DNA of 64,000 nt, taken from contig JASSKH010000028.1 in the NCBI GenBank assembly GCA_031763025.1, positions 1-64,000 of the forward strand, in the 5' to 3' direction. The notes under the pieces were generated by a model that worked only from the letters and a program-made list of their open reading frames with translations, ran no database searches and was not told the DNA's origin. The stretch comes from Macrocystis pyrifera (Eukaryota > Sar > Phaeophyceae > Laminariales > Laminariaceae). This document shows positions 45,122 through 55,560 of the stretch, piece by piece (positions within the stretch are counted from its first letter, which is position 1; each line of letters begins with the position of its first letter). The translations under genes and the position numbers were made by a program.

Positions 45122-46256
45122 GTAAGTACCTACTTGTGTCGTAGTTTTGTTACCACATACTCTACCACATACTCTACACCATTGTACCGGGCATCTCTTT
45201 ACCTAATAGAAGGAACGCATACGTGAAAAAAAAGAACAGACAGCTGCTTCACGGATAAGGCAACACAGGAAGGACGGCGTAAGCGGTTCAGGAGGCAAAT
45301 ACTACAACTAAACTATTAATAACTCTATTGAACTATTAATACTTGTCGATGTTTTCGGCATACCTGGTATGGTGTAACCTTCTACCTTGTATCAGGTAAA
45401 GATAGGTTGTGGAGATGCGAACGAAAGCTTTTATTGGCTACGTCAGGTCAGAGAACAGCACAACCGACAAAGAAACAACGTGGTTGATCGAGCATTTTTC
45501 CCGGAATCATAATATTAATAGTCCGGATCCACACATTGCAGTACCTGGTAGGAGGTTTGTGTGTTCTTCACATTAAACCTTGTACGCAACAGACACACGT
45601 CATCGTTAGAGGATGTGGTCAGTCAAGAAGCCACTCTCTTTCATTTCTTTCTCGGTGTATCTGTGTATCTGGGTTGCTGGCGTGTGCATGCTGTGCCTAA
45701 GGTATCACATACGCACATAGCATCATGGATGGCCAGCCATTGTTTTGTTCTTGGTCCGGATGCCGAGCGTTAGAAAATACTTGTCTATTGTGAAGAAAAC
45801 ACACCTACACGTAGACAGACCTCAATCACAAGTAATTGCTTCTTTCTGTTGCAACAGCGGCAGACCACGCTATCGTGAACGTCATTCGTTTGTGCCTCGG
45901 CTGTATACAGCAGTAGTTACTCCGTGATCACAAACACCCTCCACCCCACCAACCCCCGTAAAGCGAGAGTTGCTTGCCACGAATCTCGAAAAGTGGAAAT
46001 CTTTGCTGAGTATAGCTGATATTCGAATCACGGCGGGTGTGCAAAGCCAGCAGCGGCCAGCGGGCGTCAATCGAACCGGGTCTTCTGCGCCGGAACATGT
46101 GGTGAGACGACCCGGCGTGAGGCGGCGCGTCTGGACGAGCATGCAAACATGCAAAGTACCGCCAGTGACGCATGCCTCTGAAATGACGTACAACTTGGCC
46201 CCGCCTCCAAGCGCGAATTGCGGCGGCAGCAGTAAGTATTCATCGAGAAGTGACAT
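45122..46256. other. No gene supported
   Basis: Short open frames only. A reverse-oriented copy of the non-LTR terminus (gtgtgttcttcacattaaacc) lies at about 45558-45578, without the rest of the element. Confidence 0.4.
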
Positions 46257-46293
46257 TTCACTACTGCTACTACTGCTGCTACTACTACTACTA

Positions 46294-46346
<53 letters not shown>

Positions 46347-46402
46347 TTGATACTACTACTAACACTACTATTAATACTACTATTAATACTACTATTAATA
46401 CT
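46257..46402 (+). repeat. (CTA)n microsatellite
   Basis: Almost pure CTA/TAC trinucleotides with a few interruptions. Long open frames on both strands here are produced by the repeat. Confidence 0.9.
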
Positions 46403-47084
46403 GATATTGTACAAAGCAGATCCGCAGGAAGCGCCACCGCTGGGTGTGCTTGTTGGGTGGAGCAAAATTTGCTCGTGTTGCATCTTCTTCCACTATTTCA
46501 GTACATGCACTATTAGCACTACTCCTGGTGCTGTCGCATGTCCGTAACGACACAACTGATTTTCGTATTGTTGTACGAGGCTGCAAAGCCAGTGTGAAAA
46601 AATACCAGGTACTGCTGGGTACTGATACGTATCATTCATTGCAGTTTTTCCGCTGTCGTTGTGCTCGGCCGCTGTGCACGTTCGACCGCAGGAAGCCAAC
46701 AGAGGTGGTGCCGCAGCACAAGCGCAGGGCAACTGTGTTCTTCGTTGGTCTGGTTATCGCCATTTTCATATGTGAGGCGGGAATCGATAGTTTTCACCTT
46801 GCTACGATGTTACAGCAGTGTACCTGGTGTGCCACGAGGAGGCACAGGTGCTATTATGATACTAGCCCTTGAGTCTGTTTTTTTTATTATTTTGTATAGA
46901 CATACAAGTTTCCCCTTCGGAATGTGGGTAACGTGAAATCCCGGGGGGCGTCGCAAGGCGAAAAGGGAGTCACAGGCAACACCCGTGTAGATGTTCTTGG
47001 CGGAAACGGGAGCCACGGGTTAGCGTATTGCTCGAAGGAAAGAGTCATTATTAACAGTAGTTGGCAGGAACTGAGTACTACTCA

Positions 47085-48010
47085 TTTTTGTGGTGGACAC
47101 TACATACACTACTACATGCACGCGGTACCATCGGTTGAGTACTATTATACCGTCACTATACACCGCTACCACTACTACGCAGATGTTGTACAGGTAGAAG
47201 CAACATGCACTCTACAAAATACTACCTGGTACACTACTGCGACTACTTACTATACTACTACAAAGTACTACTGCTGACCAAACCCTCATACAACAATCTT
47301 TTACAGACAACCTCAAACAGAGAGGTCATACGAATGACCATGCGGTACCATGGATGGGGCATGACTGCTATCATACTGTTACTACACACCACAGTAATAC
47401 GTGGATAGATAGATGCAGTATAGGTAGAAGCAGCATGAATAAACACCGCACTACAACACCTACTACTACATTACTGTTTGTTCCTTTAATTATACTAAAC
47501 ATTCTCTATACAACGGCGACGTAGCATGCAAGCGGTACCATGAGTTGGGGGCATGACTACTAAATATACTGCTACTCTTACTATACACCAATACAACTAC
47601 TACGCAGATAGATGTACTGCTGTAGTAAAAAAGGTAGAAGCAACATGCACGCTACAAACTACCTGGTACTATAATACTACCACGACTGCTCTTAATGATG
47701 ATTTTGTAAATAAATAGTATTACTGCTGTACAGGCGGCTACCGATTCTATACGGTTGAGGGGATCTACTGCTATTATTATACAATTTTTGGCCACAGGAG
47801 CACCATTGTTTTTACTACACTGTTACTCGTACTCTTGATGTAAACCACAACTAATACGCAGATGGATGTAATGTAGTAAAGGTGGAAGCAGCATGCACGC
47901 TACAAACTACCTGGTACTAAGCTAGTACGACTACTCTGTGATATTGATGATTTTGTACATGTACAGGCTACCCACCACCTGTTCTATACAGTTGAGGGCA
48001 TCTACTGCAA
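47085..48010 (+). repeat. Five-unit degenerate satellite, period about 215 bp
   Basis: The block gcggtaccat...tgggg/gttgag with a following catgactactat recurs near 47125, 47341, 47531, 47750 and 47980. A second block, cgcagatagatgta...ggtagaagcaacatgcac followed by gctacaaactacctggtact, recurs near 47174, 47403, 47605 and 47855. The constant offset shows tandem units of roughly 190-230 bp, rich in TAC trinucleotides. No coding is supported. Confidence 0.7.
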
Positions 48011-49059
48011 TCAGAGAGAGGTAGACGGGCCGAGGTAGCCAGTTTTGTGTTCGCGTATGTCCTCGATGTGAGGTGTGTGGTGTACGTCAAAGGGATAGGT
48101 GAAACAAATACGACGCTCGACAGACGTGTATTGCTGGTGCTGCTTGCTGTATCTGCTGCTGCTTGCTTTTGAGGTTGATAAAAAGCGGGCGACTCCAAAA
48201 ATATTGAGATTTTCAACGCATAGAAAATTATATAGGTAGGAAAATTCTCGTGCTCGCGCGGGGTTGACTATATTGTTGACTGCTGCGAGCTCACGGGTAG
48301 GTTTCCAAGCCTATTGCACGGGAAAAAATGAGCACGGGACCACGATCACTCGATTGCCCGACCTGGTGAACACTTCACACACATACTATGCGAACACTGC
48401 TGTTGTACTGCTGCTGCTGTTGTAGTGCGCACCGCGGTTGCACGTTGCCTTTGAAACACGGAGGAAGTGTGAGTTCGTACGAATCGTCGTCCTGCCCCTG
48501 CGCAGCACACCTTTCTCGAGATTATGTATCTACGTGTTCGTTACTACTTCCTAGGTTGACAGGAATCACGGCCCACACACGCACACTCAAAATATGCGCT
48601 ATCCGTGGCTGTCACCATAGGGAGGGCTTGATGAACGACTACTGTTGCAGTGCCGTGGTGGCCTCTGTAGAGACCTCGAGGGACGGTGTGACCAGACATG
48701 ATATAGCAGCAGACAGTAGTAGCAGACTGATATCTTTGAAGTTGTGGGGTCTCCAATGTCCTGCTTGGCTCTTAACAGATTGGAATGATTCCCAGTAGTT
48801 ATTTGCTAGAATTCGCAACTTCGGAGGCCCAGAGCACGCGCCACGGACCTCGGCCGGGGCTCGCATTAGTGCCGTGGTGTACACGCGGTCTCCCTGTGTG
48901 CCAAACAGCCTAGAGTGCGAGAGAAGACCCGCGGCCGGACGAGAAAAGTAAAGTATTCCGGAAAAAAAAGTCTATTTGGTGCTAAGTAATATTTCATCCC
49001 ATCTAATAATATCTTCGCCTTCTTTTCTCTCTCCTTCCTATTAATATTAATAGTCATAA
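48011..49059. other. No gene supported
   Basis: Short frames only. I see no splice-flanked coding block and no repeat I recognise. Confidence 0.4.
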
Positions 49060-49395
49060 GTCAAAGCCGGGGTCACAAAGCAGGCTCCTCTCCGCCTCCC
49101 CCACCACGGTTCTTGCCTTGCATTTTTATCGCGAGAAGACTCCAGCCTTTTTCCCCCTTGTCGACTCGCATCGAATTGCGCCTTGCTACGCTAATATTAT
49201 GTAGTAGGCGCTCTCAGCAGTGATTCCGTTCTTCAATATTGTTTTTTTTGCGAATAAACTCAAAAGTTCGACCCACGTGGGACTCGAACTCCGGCATCAA
49301 CTCTTCTTGGCAGCATTCGAGGGTACCACTATTACCCCCCGTAATAGCCCACCACCGGGGCGACCGAAAAGTTGATTCCTTCGGGGTTTGACAAA
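49060..49395 (-). mobile_element. tRNA-derived SINE, copy 2, A box interrupted
   Basis: On the reverse strand: a head with B-box-like GGAGTTCGAGTCCCAC, then a body sharing tttttatcgcg, gtcgact...catcgaat and gctaat blocks (plus-strand orientation) with the SINE at 38771-39113. The A-box is split by a 13-bp palindrome with TIR-like ends (49332-49344). Removing it with one TA joins TGGGCTA to GTGG, a good A-box. The body diverges considerably from copy 1, and the 3' end is not sharp. Confidence 0.55.
49332..49344. mobile_element. MITE remnant, 13-bp palindrome
   Basis: ttaccccccgtaa flanked by TA on both sides. It has the outermost bases of the TTACGGGGG family at each end but no interior. It is either a deletion derivative or an excision footprint. 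Confidence 0.55.
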
Positions 49396-49919
49396 ATTCA
49401 AACGACATACAGTAGTATATGGGCCCGCCAACAAGAAACACCTAATCTGGGCAAGCCTGAGATTCTTATTGGGGTGCCACCTTCATACAACCTTGAGCAT
49501 AGGCTTTTATATAGGTTTTAGTGTAGACTTCACCACCGAGCCGTTTTTTTTCAACCCGGTTTCCTTGGCGTTCTCCAAGAAGTGAGAATTATGTTCTTAT
49601 TGGGCACTTTTTCTTATTGGCGGGCTTATACTGCTGTACTGACTGTGCTGTACCAGACTTTCTTTTTTCATAGGCTGACATACCTAGAGAAAAGGTGTTA
49701 ATACTACTGTAATACGTAGTGTTGAGGCACAGCAGCAGTGAGGCGGTACTCCTTTATTTCGTCGTCTCTGTTCTTTCGCGCGTAGGTCTATTTGCGGCTC
49801 TGTGCGTTTCCATGTGGAAAGTTGAGTGATATTTAAATTTCGGCGTTGCCTGATACTATCTGGAAGAGATGTCGTGCCAGCATCGGTCACTCGGTCAGCG
49901 CTGCTTGCTGAATATGCAG

Positions 49920-50337
49920 CGTTCTACACTATTTGGCCTTGTCGTGGGCATGCCGTGGCATCGCCATGGTACCGCCCATGGCATATCATGGCATCACCCC
50001 GGCATCCCATGGCGTGGCATAGGATTCCATGGTACGCCGTGGGGGTTGCAATGACATGTCATGGGTAGTACCATGGCAACCCCCGCGGCTGCCGCCACGG
50101 CACTCCATGGCAACCCCACGGCATGTCATGGCAACCCCCACGGCACCCCGATGTCTACGGCACCTAGGTTAGGGTTGGGGTTAGGGTTAGTTAGGGTTGG
50201 GGTTAGGGTCCCATAGTATGCCGTGGAGGTCCGTGAAAGGTTCCGTGGTATGCCGTGGAAGATGCCGCGGAAGGTTTTGCCGCAGGTGGTGCCACGGCAT
50301 GCCACGGCATGTCGCGATAAAAGACAATATTGTACAT
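49920..50337 (+). mobile_element. CCATGG-rich element with telomere-like core, copy 3
   Basis: Starts gttctacactatttggcc and ends acaatattgtacatacc. It has the same block order as copies 1 and 2, and TTAGGG/TTGGGG units at 50165-50212. It sits directly before a non-LTR 3' UTR fragment (ttttttcttgtttgttttc onward). Confidence 0.75.
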
Positions 50338-50489
50338 ACCTTTTTTCTTGTTTGTTTTCTCTTTTGATCTGTCTTCCTTGTTTTGTTTGTTTTTGCCTTT
50401 GTTTTGTTTTGTTTCGTTTCTCTATTTCATAGAATGTGATTACATGGTATTGCATTGCCCACTGTGCTCACTGCATACGTGGCAACGTA

Positions 50490-50561
50490 TTACGGGAGAC
50501 CCTGTAGATATACCTGTTTCGAGTAACAATATTTGGTCCTATATACTATGGCTCCCCGTAA
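50490..50561. mobile_element. MITE copy 7, internally deleted
   Basis: TTACGGGAGACC at the left and ctatggctccccgtaa at the right, TA on both sides, 72 bp. Confidence 0.7.
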
Positions 50562-50602
50562 TAGTATATCTATGGCGTAGCTTTGTGACCACAGAGATAC
50601 TA

Positions 50603-50661
50603 TTACGGGGAGCCATATATAAAGGACCAAATAACAGGTAAATATACAGGGTGCCCCGCAA
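50603..50661. mobile_element. MITE copy 8, internally deleted
   Basis: TTACGGGGAGCCATATATAA at the left, ending gtgccccgcaa, TA on both sides, 59 bp. It lies on the axis side of the large inverted repeat. Confidence 0.65.
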
Positions 50662-51212
50662 TACGTTGCCACGTATGCAGTGAGCATTGTGGGCAATGCA
50701 ATGCCATGTAATCGCATTCCATGAAATAGAGAAACGAAAGAAAACAAAGACAAAACAAACAAAACAAGGAAGACAGACCAAAAGAGAAACCAAACAAGAA
50801 AAAAGGTATGTACATTATTGTCTTTTATCGCGACATGCCGGCATGCCGTGGCACCACCTGCGGCAAAACCTTCCACGGCATCATATTTGTATCTGTTCTG
50901 TGATTGAAGAATTGGCGCGGACACTGGTCGTGCTGGATGTCGACGGGTAGAAATGACGGTTTAGTGTGAAGAACAGACACACTATTAAAATTTAGATTTA
51001 TGTGCAAGGGAACTACTTAACTAAGTAAAAAGAGCAATAGTGAGTGGGCCAAAATACGCTCGGCCTGCCCCGTCCTTGGGGTGGGCCGAGGAAGTCCGCG
51101 AGGATCTGCAACGGTCTAGCGACAGTCACACGAACATCGAGCTTCTGGCTGAGTAGAGAGGGTACCTTGCGCGGTCCGGCTGGTGGCCTGGTCGCTTTAA
51201 GGACCGCGTGGG

Positions 51213-52016
51213 GTGGTGATGTTTTTTCTTCTTAACCCCGACGACAAGGAGTTCATCCCTCTGGCGGGACGGGTACATCACCACAGCAGAGAGCACTACA
51301 CGGGCTGTCGGGGGAGTGGAGAGGCTGGCCACAGCGTGGGTATGCATGCACGACAGGAAGGATGGGAATGTCGGCGTTGGCTGGGACGGCTGCATCCAGC
51401 CAACGGAAACCAAGGCGCGTACCGGGCTACGAAACGGAGAGCCACTTTCGCCATAGAGAAGAAAAAGAAACAAAAGAAGAAAAAAAGGAGGCGGGGACGA
51501 GCCTCACGTCGGCTGGCAAAGAAAGCAGCACGCGAGGCTCGTAAGAGACAGAAGGAGACACTGGTCGCGGTAGCGACCTACAATGTGCGCACCCTGGCTG
51601 TACAGGGGAAGAACGGGTACGGACATGACGAGAGTGTACTGGCGAAGGGACGGCAACTCGGCGGTGACTTCATTGGCCTGCAGGAAACCCGGAGGACCGG
51701 TAGCACGACGTTTCGTGCGGCAGGGTATCGCGTTTTCTGTTCAGGTCAGGAAACAACAGCTGCTAGGCAAGGGCTGTACGGAGTAGGTCTAGCTGTAAAG
51801 GAATCGTTGTGCAGTAAGGCTGTGTACACTCATCAGTTCATTGACGAGCGGCTTATGTCTATGCGCTTTGAGCTGGCTAGCAAATACAAGGCAGTTAATT
51901 TCGTCGTCGCGTATGCTCCAACTGATTGTACCAAAGACGTTGGACTGAAACGTAGCTTCTGGCAGAAGCTGGAGGACTTGGTGGAAATATCCCGACGAAA
52001 GAGTGTCTGTTTGTAC
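51213..52016 (+). pseudogene. Non-LTR endonuclease, N-terminal part (copy A)
   Basis: A 268-codon frame. The first 110 codons are basic and low complexity (KKKQKKKKRRRGRASRR), possibly nucleic-acid binding. The endonuclease-exonuclease-phosphatase fold then starts at VAVATYNVRTLAVQG (the Asn motif). It has GLQETRRTG (the metal-binding Glu), GVGLAVKESL and FVVAYAPTD. In RTE and related elements this enzyme nicks target DNA for primed reverse transcription. The frame ends at TGA 52016 while the domain continues in another frame from 52019, so one small indel separates them. Confidence 0.8.
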
Positions 52017-52018
52017 TG

Positions 52019-53822
52019 ATGGATGCCAACGCGCGAACTGGACAGAGGATGGAAGGGTGTGGTGATGATGAAAATAGAGTGCTTGGAGCATATGGGCGTG
52101 ATGTTCGTAATGATAATGGCAGACGACTCCTGTCGTTCGCCACCAATTGCAAGTTAGCTCTCACCAACACGTTTTTCAGCACGCGCAAGGGTGGGATTTC
52201 GCATACACACAACGGCACCAGCCCGAGTGACCGTAAGCGGATCGACTACATCCTAACCCGTCAAGCCCATCGACCTAGAGTACAAGATGTTAAAGTCGTC
52301 CCACAGCCTCCTGCCCCAGCTAAGGCTGACTCAGACCACAACATCTCGTATGTCAAAGTCCGACTCAGTGGTCACTTTGCGTCCAACAGACAAATACGTG
52401 GACCGACAAAACGCCGAGAGTTCGACAGGCAGCTTTTTATGTCCGATGGAAAGTGTCGTGAACAAGTAGTCGCGAGGGTCACCTCCACTCTCAACCAGCT
52501 TAACCAGCCCCGTAATACGTCTGGCATGGTTGAGTTTTTCACTGCGGCTATTATTGATGCGGTCGAAAAAGAGGTACCACCCCCTCCACGTCGCCACCGC
52601 AGACATGGATGGTGTGAGTCTTCCGAAACCTTGGCCGCATTCATATTAGCATGGACAGCGAGGGAGGATATACGGCAATTCCTGCGTGCCCACCCCCAGG
52701 ATAGAACCGCGTGGAAGACACTGAGGTCTGCGTGTGCGAACCTGCAGAAGGGGATTGCCGCAGGACTGCATGCGTACTTCGAAGCGTACCTCGCTGAAAC
52801 CGAACGACTACTAGCGAACAACGACCAGAGAGGCTTTTACAAGCACCTTAAGAGTACGGTAGGATTGGAAGGGACTAAAGCGAGAAGCGAACAGTTCATT
52901 AGGGACGAGGATGGCACGCTGTTGCGGGATAAGGTGCGAATTCGTGAACGGTGGGGGAGGTTTTACCACAAACTTTTGAACACGAAATCGCTTAAACTCG
53001 ATTCCACGATCATCGACCTCTTGCCACCACGACCGCTTAAACTGTCGCTCGGAGATGAACCATCCATGGACGAGATGACGGAAGCACTTAAGGGGATGTC
53101 AAACTGGAAAGCTGTCGGGCCAGATGGTCTCCCGGCCGAACTCCTGAAAATCGACCACCCCGCATTCGCCCAGTGCTTTCACAACATACTTGTCAATGTT
53201 TGGGTAACAGGAGAAGTCCCCCAGCAATGGAAAGACGCGATCATCAAGGTCCTTCACAAAAAGAAGGACCGAACTGATTGCAACAACTACAGAGGGATTT
53301 CGCTGGTTGCCCACGCAGGCAAAGTCTTGTTGAAAATCGTCGCGTCGCGCCTCAGCAACTACTGCGAGACCGAGGAATTACTCGCGGAGGAACAGTGCGG
53401 CTTCCGCCCCGCACGATCAACCATTGATATGTTGTTCGTCGTGCGCCGGTTGCAAGAGCTTGGAAGACAGAGGAAAATCCCCCTGTACTTGTGCTTCATC
53501 GATCTGCAGAAAGCGTACGACTCTGTCGACCGAGAGCTGTTATGGGAAGTACTCACACGTTTTGGCGTACCAACCAAGATGCTGAGAATTATCCGTAATT
53601 TCCACGATGGCATGCGGGCTCGCGTGCGTACGGATGACGGCGAGCACTCGGAATGGTTTGATGTCACGCAGGGGCTGCGGCAAGGCTGTGTGCTGTCACC
53701 GTTACTGTTCAACGTATTTTTCGCTGCTGCGTTGCACGTCGTACTAGTACGCTTTAGCCATGACGAAGCAATCGTAAGGGATTTGGTCCAACTTAGTGAT
53801 GCTGGAGTAGTCGGGGACGGAG
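52019..53822 (+). pseudogene. Non-LTR endonuclease C-terminus and reverse transcriptase (copy A)
   Basis: Continues the endonuclease with DANARTG (catalytic Asp and Asn), SDRKRIDYILTR and the terminal SDHN (Asp-His pair). A linker of about 200 residues follows, then the reverse transcriptase: [75 protein letters not shown] and [19 protein letters not shown]. Just before the YADD box an extra base near 53813-53820 shifts the frame, and the annotated frame then closes at 53881 without the active site. Confidence 0.85.
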
Positions 53823-54514
53823 GAGCAGGAGCCGTTGGCGTGCGTGCGAAGGGCTGTATGGGGCATGTTGTACGCCGATGACGCAGGAATTGTCTCGAAG
53901 TCGGCTGAAGGGCTCGCGAAAATGATGACAGTCATCGTGACTGTCTTCGAAGCAGCAGGCCTTACGGTGTCGGAAACGAAGACAGAGACTATGCTTCTAC
54001 ATACGCCAGACCAGAAAACCCTCGCACCACCGCTCGTTATCGAAGCAGCAGGCCAGAGGTATAAGCAGACGGCCCAGTTCTTGTACCTAGGCGGCGTTAT
54101 CCACGAAAATGCTGACCTCTCGCTCGAAATCGACCGACGGATCCGTCTCATGCGAGCATGCCTCAAACGGTTCGGCCCGGAGCTGTATGATAGGACGACC
54201 GCCCCCCTTAGCCTGAAAGTCCGAATGCTGAAGGCCGAGGTGATTGAGACCCTGCTCTACGGGTGTGTGACGTGGACCCTCAGAGCGGAACACTTTGCCA
54301 AGCTTCGAACGGCTCACCACCAAGTCCTGTTGCGAGTCATTGGCTTCCAACGCCGACTTCGTACTGACCATGCCACCCTCTCGTACGCGAAGGCCCTCAA
54401 GATGACACGTTGCGAGAGCATCGAAACGACCATCCGCAAACGACGTCTCTTCTTCGCGGGGGGGGTGGCACGGCAAAGCAAGGATCGATTACCCAGCCGG
54501 GTGATGTTCGGGAC
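53823..54514 (+). pseudogene. Non-LTR RT active site and C-terminal domain (copy A)
   Basis: After the shift the frame from 53835 gives [20 protein letters not shown] (YADD intact) and the C-terminal region ([40 protein letters not shown]) up to LPSRVMFG at the gap. It is almost identical to 41620-42255 of copy B. Confidence 0.85.
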
Positions 54515-54614
54515 NNNNNNNNNNNNNNNNNNNNNNNNNNNNNNNNNNNNNNNNNNNNNNNNNNNNNNNNNNNNNNNNNNNNNNNNNNNNNNNNNNNNNN
54601 NNNNNNNNNNNNNN
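54515..54614. other. Assembly gap (100 N)
   Basis: Exactly 100 undetermined bases. The left flank is the non-LTR element, and the right flank is unrelated sequence. The gap size is probably nominal. Confidence 0.98.
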
Positions 54615-54947
54615 GCAGACTTCATGGCATGTAAGTCCACGGCTGCCCTCCACCGCAGATTTTCCCGATGTAACGCTGTCGAGCTAGATATGTCAAACTC
54701 GTGAGAAAAAAACATGGCCTTGGAACACGATAGAACGCACGTTCTCTCGCTCGCTCCAAACCTGAAAGTTGGCACTCAATGAGGTGCTGTGTTTGCCCAT
54801 TTTCTCATGGAATAGTACCTATACAAGGCGTAAGGTAACGCCTTACATAGGTGACATTTGGCTATTAGACGAATACGGCTATAGGACGACTTCAAGCCGT
54901 TTGTCACTAGGTCGCCATATATCGGGATCACCACTGCTGTAATGCTA

Positions 54948-55560
54948 TATGACGACACCGGTGTCGTAAATAAGTTCTTATCTACGACACCGCGCCACGT
55001 TTGCGGTACACGCGTCGGATCTGCCCGGGATTGCCACGGTTGTTCTCGGCATGGCACAGGGCCATATTTGATGATACGAACGTACCCCAAACGGTCCAGT
55101 ACTCGACGATGTAGGTGGTGCAGCCGCGTGTACCCGAAAAACATTCAGACTGGTGCCGCAAATACGCCTCATTTACGACACCGGTGTCGCAAATAGTTTA
55201 TTTACGATACCGCGGAATGTTCCCGGCACACACCCCGGATCGGCCGGACATTGCGACGGCTTGTGTTGACAATGGCGTAGGGCTATTATTGAAGCTATCG
55301 TGTGCCCAAAACGGCCCAGTACTCGACGAGATACGTCGTATCCACGTGCACCCGCAGAATATTCAGACCGACGTCATAAATAAGGTTTATTCACGACACC
55401 TCTTCACGTTCGCGGTTCGCCCACCGGATCGGCCAGGTGTTACCACGGCTGTGTTGGCAGGGTGTAGGGTTATCAACGGAGCTATCGTTTAGCCGAAACG
55501 GTCCAGCAGTAGAGGAGATATCTGGTATGCGCGTGCACCCGCAGAATTTCGATGTACTAA
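54948..55560 (+). repeat. Three-unit satellite, 190-220 bp period
   Basis: Units share tacgacacc...cacgtttgcggt, cggatcggcc, ttaccacggct, aaacggtccagtactcgacga and gtgcacccgcagaatattcag. The aaacgg(t/c)ccag block occurs at 55090, 55310 and 55497, so periods are 220 and 187 bp. A 125-codon frame (55115-55492) crosses it but shows no domain. Confidence 0.8.

Larger units (their letters stand above)
50266..50885. repeat. Large inverted repeat, arms about 220 bp
   Basis: 50266-50490 (the end of the CCATGG-rich element plus retrotransposon 3' UTR) is repeated in inverse orientation at about 50662-50885. For example, actgcatacgtggcaacgta faces tacgttgccacgtatgcagt. The spacer holds two shortened MITEs (50490-50561 and 50603-50661) separated by 3'-UTR sequence. 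After 50885 direct-orientation 3' UTR resumes and ends at gtttagtgtgaagaac (50963-50978). Confidence 0.8.
51013..54514 (+). mobile_element. RTE-like non-LTR retrotransposon, longest copy A
   Basis: Contains an endonuclease (AP/EEP type) and a reverse transcriptase in one direction, with a frameshift near 52016 and another near 53820. The 5' part begins near ttaactaagtaaaaagagcaa at 51013, a block also present at 8236. It runs into the assembly gap at 54515, so its 3' UTR is missing. Sequence beyond the gap does not match the family. Confidence 0.85.

Noticed and set aside
46040-46130. tRNA-like TTCGATT on the reverse strand
   Set aside because: A B-box-like core is present, but no A box or pairing arms at the right distance.
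46067-46516. Long open frames on both strands around 46.3 kb
   Set aside because: They are translations of the (CTA)n tract (poly-Tyr, poly-Leu, poly-Ser) and not genes.
48388-48798. 136-codon frame with a Cys/Leu-rich start
   Set aside because: The apparent signal peptide comes from a CTG repeat, and no splice signals or domains support it.
55115-55492. 125-codon frame in the satellite
   Set aside because: It simply reads through tandem units, and the frame is not conserved between units.
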